Part shown: positions 23,116 through 24,677 of the stretch, piece by piece
Layout: every line of letters starts with the position of its first letter
Position numbering within the stretch: the stretch's first letter is position 1
Source: G963674505 sp964575975
GTDB taxonomy: Bacteria; Desulfobacterota; Desulfobacteria; Desulfobacterales; SKZT01
DNA length: 24,677 bases
NCBI GenBank assembly: GCA_964575975.1
Contig: CAZNTU010000075.1
Span: 1 to 24,677, forward strand
Direction of reading: 5' to 3'
The notes under the pieces: generated by a model
What the model saw: only the letters and a program-made list of their open reading frames with translations
Told to the model about the DNA's origin: nothing
The model's database searches: none
Program-made: the position numbers and the translations under genes

Positions 23116-24677
23116 GTGTCAAAAGAAATCGGATACCAGGAAAAACCGTGGATTTCCCATTACCAGGAAGGCGTGCCGGAGTTTATAGACTACGAGAAAG
23201 CCTTTCTCCCGGACTTTCTCGAACGGTCGGCGTGGAAATATCCCGACCGCATGGCCCTCTCGTTCCAAGGCTACGAAGTCGACTACCGCGGCTTGAAAGA
23301 CATGGTCGACAGGTTTGCCGCGTGTCTGCACGATTTGGGGATCGTGAAAGGCGACCGCGTGGCGATCCTTCTTCCCAATTTGATTCCGTGCGTGGTCGCA
23401 TATTACGCCGCATTGAAGGTCGGCGCCGTCGTGGTGATGAACAATCCGCTGTATTCGGACCGGGAACTTAAACACCAGTTCAACGATTCCGGGTCGAAAT
23501 TGCTGATCACGCTGGATCTTTTGGCAAACCGGATGATCGATCTGAGGTTCAAGACCGGTATCGGAAAGATAATCTACACTTCCATCGGAGACTATCTGCC
23601 CTTTCCCAAGAATCTGCTGTTCCCGCTGGTAGGGAAAAAGAAAAAGCTGGCGGCGTCGGTAAAGCCGGCGGAGGACGTGTACAAATGGAAGGATATTCTG
23701 AAAAAGTATCCTCCGAACCCTCCGGAGGTCGCACTGTCTCTCGACGATGTCGCGCAGTTCCAATACACCGGCGGCACGACAGGCGTATCCAAGGGCGTCA
23801 TGCTGACCCATTCCAATTTAAGCAAGCAGGTCCAGCAATGCGAGGTGTGGTTTCCGGACTTTCAGGGCACTCACCAGATTATGCTGGGGGCGCTTCCGTT
23901 TTTCCACGTATTCGGGTTGACTGTGGCCATGAATTTCGCGATTCACGAGGGATGGGGGCATGTGCTGGTTCCCAAGCCCCAGCCCCAGCCGCTGCTGGAA
24001 ACCATAGGCAAATACAAGCCGACTTTCGCTCCGCTGGTTCCTACCATGTATATCGGGATGCTCAATCATCCGGACATCGGAAAGACGGACATATCCTCCA
24101 TCGCGGGCTGCTTTTCCGGAAGCGCCCCGCTTCCGTTGGAGGTCATCCGGGAATTCGAAGGGAAAACGGGCGCGGTAATCGTGGAGGGCTACGGCCTAAC
24201 GGAAACTTGCCCGGTTACCCACGTCAACCCCTTCGGGGGCAAGCGGAAGGTGGGGAGCATCGGTTTGCCCATTTCCGACACGCTCTGCCGAATCGTGGAT
24301 CTCGAAACCGGGGAAAGCGACATGCCGGTGGGCGAGGTTGGAGAGCTTGCGATCAAGGGGCCGCAGGTGATGAAGGGCTACTGGAACAATCCCGGGGAAA
24401 CCGAGGCCGTTTTCAAGGACGGATGGCTTTTAACCGGCGATATCGCCAAAATGGACGAGGAAGGGTATTTTTATATCGTCGATCGCAAGAAGGACATGAT
24501 CATTTCGGGCGGCTACAATGTTTATCCGAGGGATATCGACGAGGTTCTGTACGAACATCCCATGGTCCAGGAAGCCTGCGCCATAGGCATACCGCACCCC
24601 CACAGGGGAGAGGCCATAAAGGCGTTCGTCGTCTTGAAACAAGGTCAGACGGTGACTCAAGAGGAGATTCTGGAATA
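23116..24677 (+). CDS. fadD: Long-chain fatty acid-CoA ligase (FadD-like), 3' end cut by the window
   Basis: The frame begins at GTG 23116, 5 bases after an ideal AAGGAGG (23104-23110), and stays open to the window end (520 codons seen of an expected 550-570). The product is an AMP-forming ligase that activates fatty acids with ATP and CoA. Motifs: the P-loop YTGGTTGVSKG (217-227), GYGLTETCPVTHVNP (358 on), TGDIAKMDEEGYFYIVDRKKD (the D and R of the hinge region) and SGGYNVYPRDIDE in the C-terminal lid. There is no ATG upstream in the frame near this Shine-Dalgarno, so the GTG start is favoured. It is divergent from the EMO-etf operon across a region with a FadR-like box, consistent with a shared fatty-acid response. 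Exact chain-length preference cannot be read. Confidence 0.94.
   Translation, partial: MSKEIGYQEKPWISHYQEGVPEFIDYEKAFLPDFLERSAWKYPDRMALSFQGYEVDYRGLKDMVDRFAACLHDLGIVKGDRVAILLPNLIPCVVAYYAALKVGAVVVMNNPLYSDRELKHQFNDSGSKLLITLDLLANRMIDLRFKTGIGKIIYTSIGDYLPFPKNLLFPLVGKKKKLAASVKPAEDVYKWKDILKKYPPNPPEVALSLDDVAQFQYTGGTTGVSKGVMLTHSNLSKQVQQCEVWFPDFQGTHQIMLGALPFFHVFGLTVAMNFAIHEGWGHVLVPKPQPQPLLETIGKYKPTFAPLVPTMYIGMLNHPDIGKTDISSIAGCFSGSAPLPLEVIREFEGKTGAVIVEGYGLTETCPVTHVNPFGGKRKVGSIGLPISDTLCRIVDLETGESDMPVGEVGELAIKGPQVMKGYWNNPGETEAVFKDGWLLTGDIAKMDEEGYFYIVDRKKDMIISGGYNVYPRDIDEVLYEHPMVQEACAIGIPHPHRGEAIKAFVVLKQGQTVTQEEILE

Noticed and set aside
22730..23122. Upstream extension of the ETF:quinone oxidoreductase frame to 23122
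   Set aside because: It would run through the FadR-like box and the ligase Shine-Dalgarno, and the residues show no likeness; the start at 22729 has an ideal Shine-Dalgarno.
1..24677. CRISPR arrays, insertion sequences, phage genes, toxin-antitoxin or defence systems
   Set aside because: I saw no repeat array, transposase, integrase or attachment-site pair; the tRNA end at the left edge has no adjacent integrase.

Overview
The window is about 24.7 kb of densely packed bacterial chromosome with no phage, transposase, CRISPR array or rRNA. The gene content points to an anaerobic Desulfobacterota-type ('deltaproteobacterial') bacterium, probably a sulfate reducer or syntroph. Evidence: an ahbC-hemB-ahbD cluster for siroheme-dependent heme synthesis in the same order as in Desulfovibrio; an ETF:menaquinone oxidoreductase operon next to a long-chain acyl-CoA ligase; a CooT-family Ni protein; an spd-like second EF-G; and a diadenylate cyclase fused to YbbR domains. 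The assignment rests on recognised families, not on a marker gene.

Layout, left to right. 1-53: 3' end of tRNA-Arg(CCG). 241-1995 (+): ClpX-like AAA+ unfoldase with no zinc domain and a duplicated small domain, followed by a strong terminator hairpin. 2161-6559 (+): ahbC, hemB, ahbD and a tandem DUF1566/Lcl-type protein, a likely operon. 6569-12852 (-), in transcription order: parA, parB, a YacP-like NYN RNase, cooT, an ispH-ubiA gene fusion, a WrbA-like flavodoxin and a membrane HAMP-GGDEF protein with a broken active site but an intact I-site. 13013-14446 (+): secreted M48 metalloprotease with TPRs. 14463-16487 (-): EF-G paralogue. 16772-18687 (+): DUF2914 protein and CdaA-YbbR fusion. 18803-22729 (-): membrane Fe-S ETF:quinone oxidoreductase, etfB, etfA. 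23116 to the end (+): long-chain acyl-CoA ligase, cut by the window edge.

How the genes work together. Three functional themes stand out. (1) Tetrapyrroles: HemB makes porphobilinogen, AhbC and AhbD carry out the last steps from didecarboxysiroheme to heme b; AhbA/B, hemA/L/C/D and siroheme genes must lie elsewhere. (2) Fatty-acid oxidation: the acyl-CoA ligase activates fatty acids, acyl-CoA dehydrogenases (not in the window) reduce EtfAB, and the membrane protein passes electrons to menaquinone. The divergent intergenic region holds a near-perfect palindrome of the Bacillus FadR (TetR-family) operator type, so fatty-acid control of this set is likely. (3) Envelope and signalling: c-di-AMP synthesis (CdaA-YbbR), a probable c-di-GMP-binding GGDEF relic, an M48 protease and isoprenoid synthesis.

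The points most worth a second look are the IspH-UbiA fusion next to a flavodoxin, the internal duplication in the ClpX-like protein, the one-polypeptide CdaA/CdaR arrangement, the FadR-like box, the loss of cysteines in the first CCG repeat of the ETF:quinone oxidoreductase, and two parS-like sites in the parAB neighbourhood.
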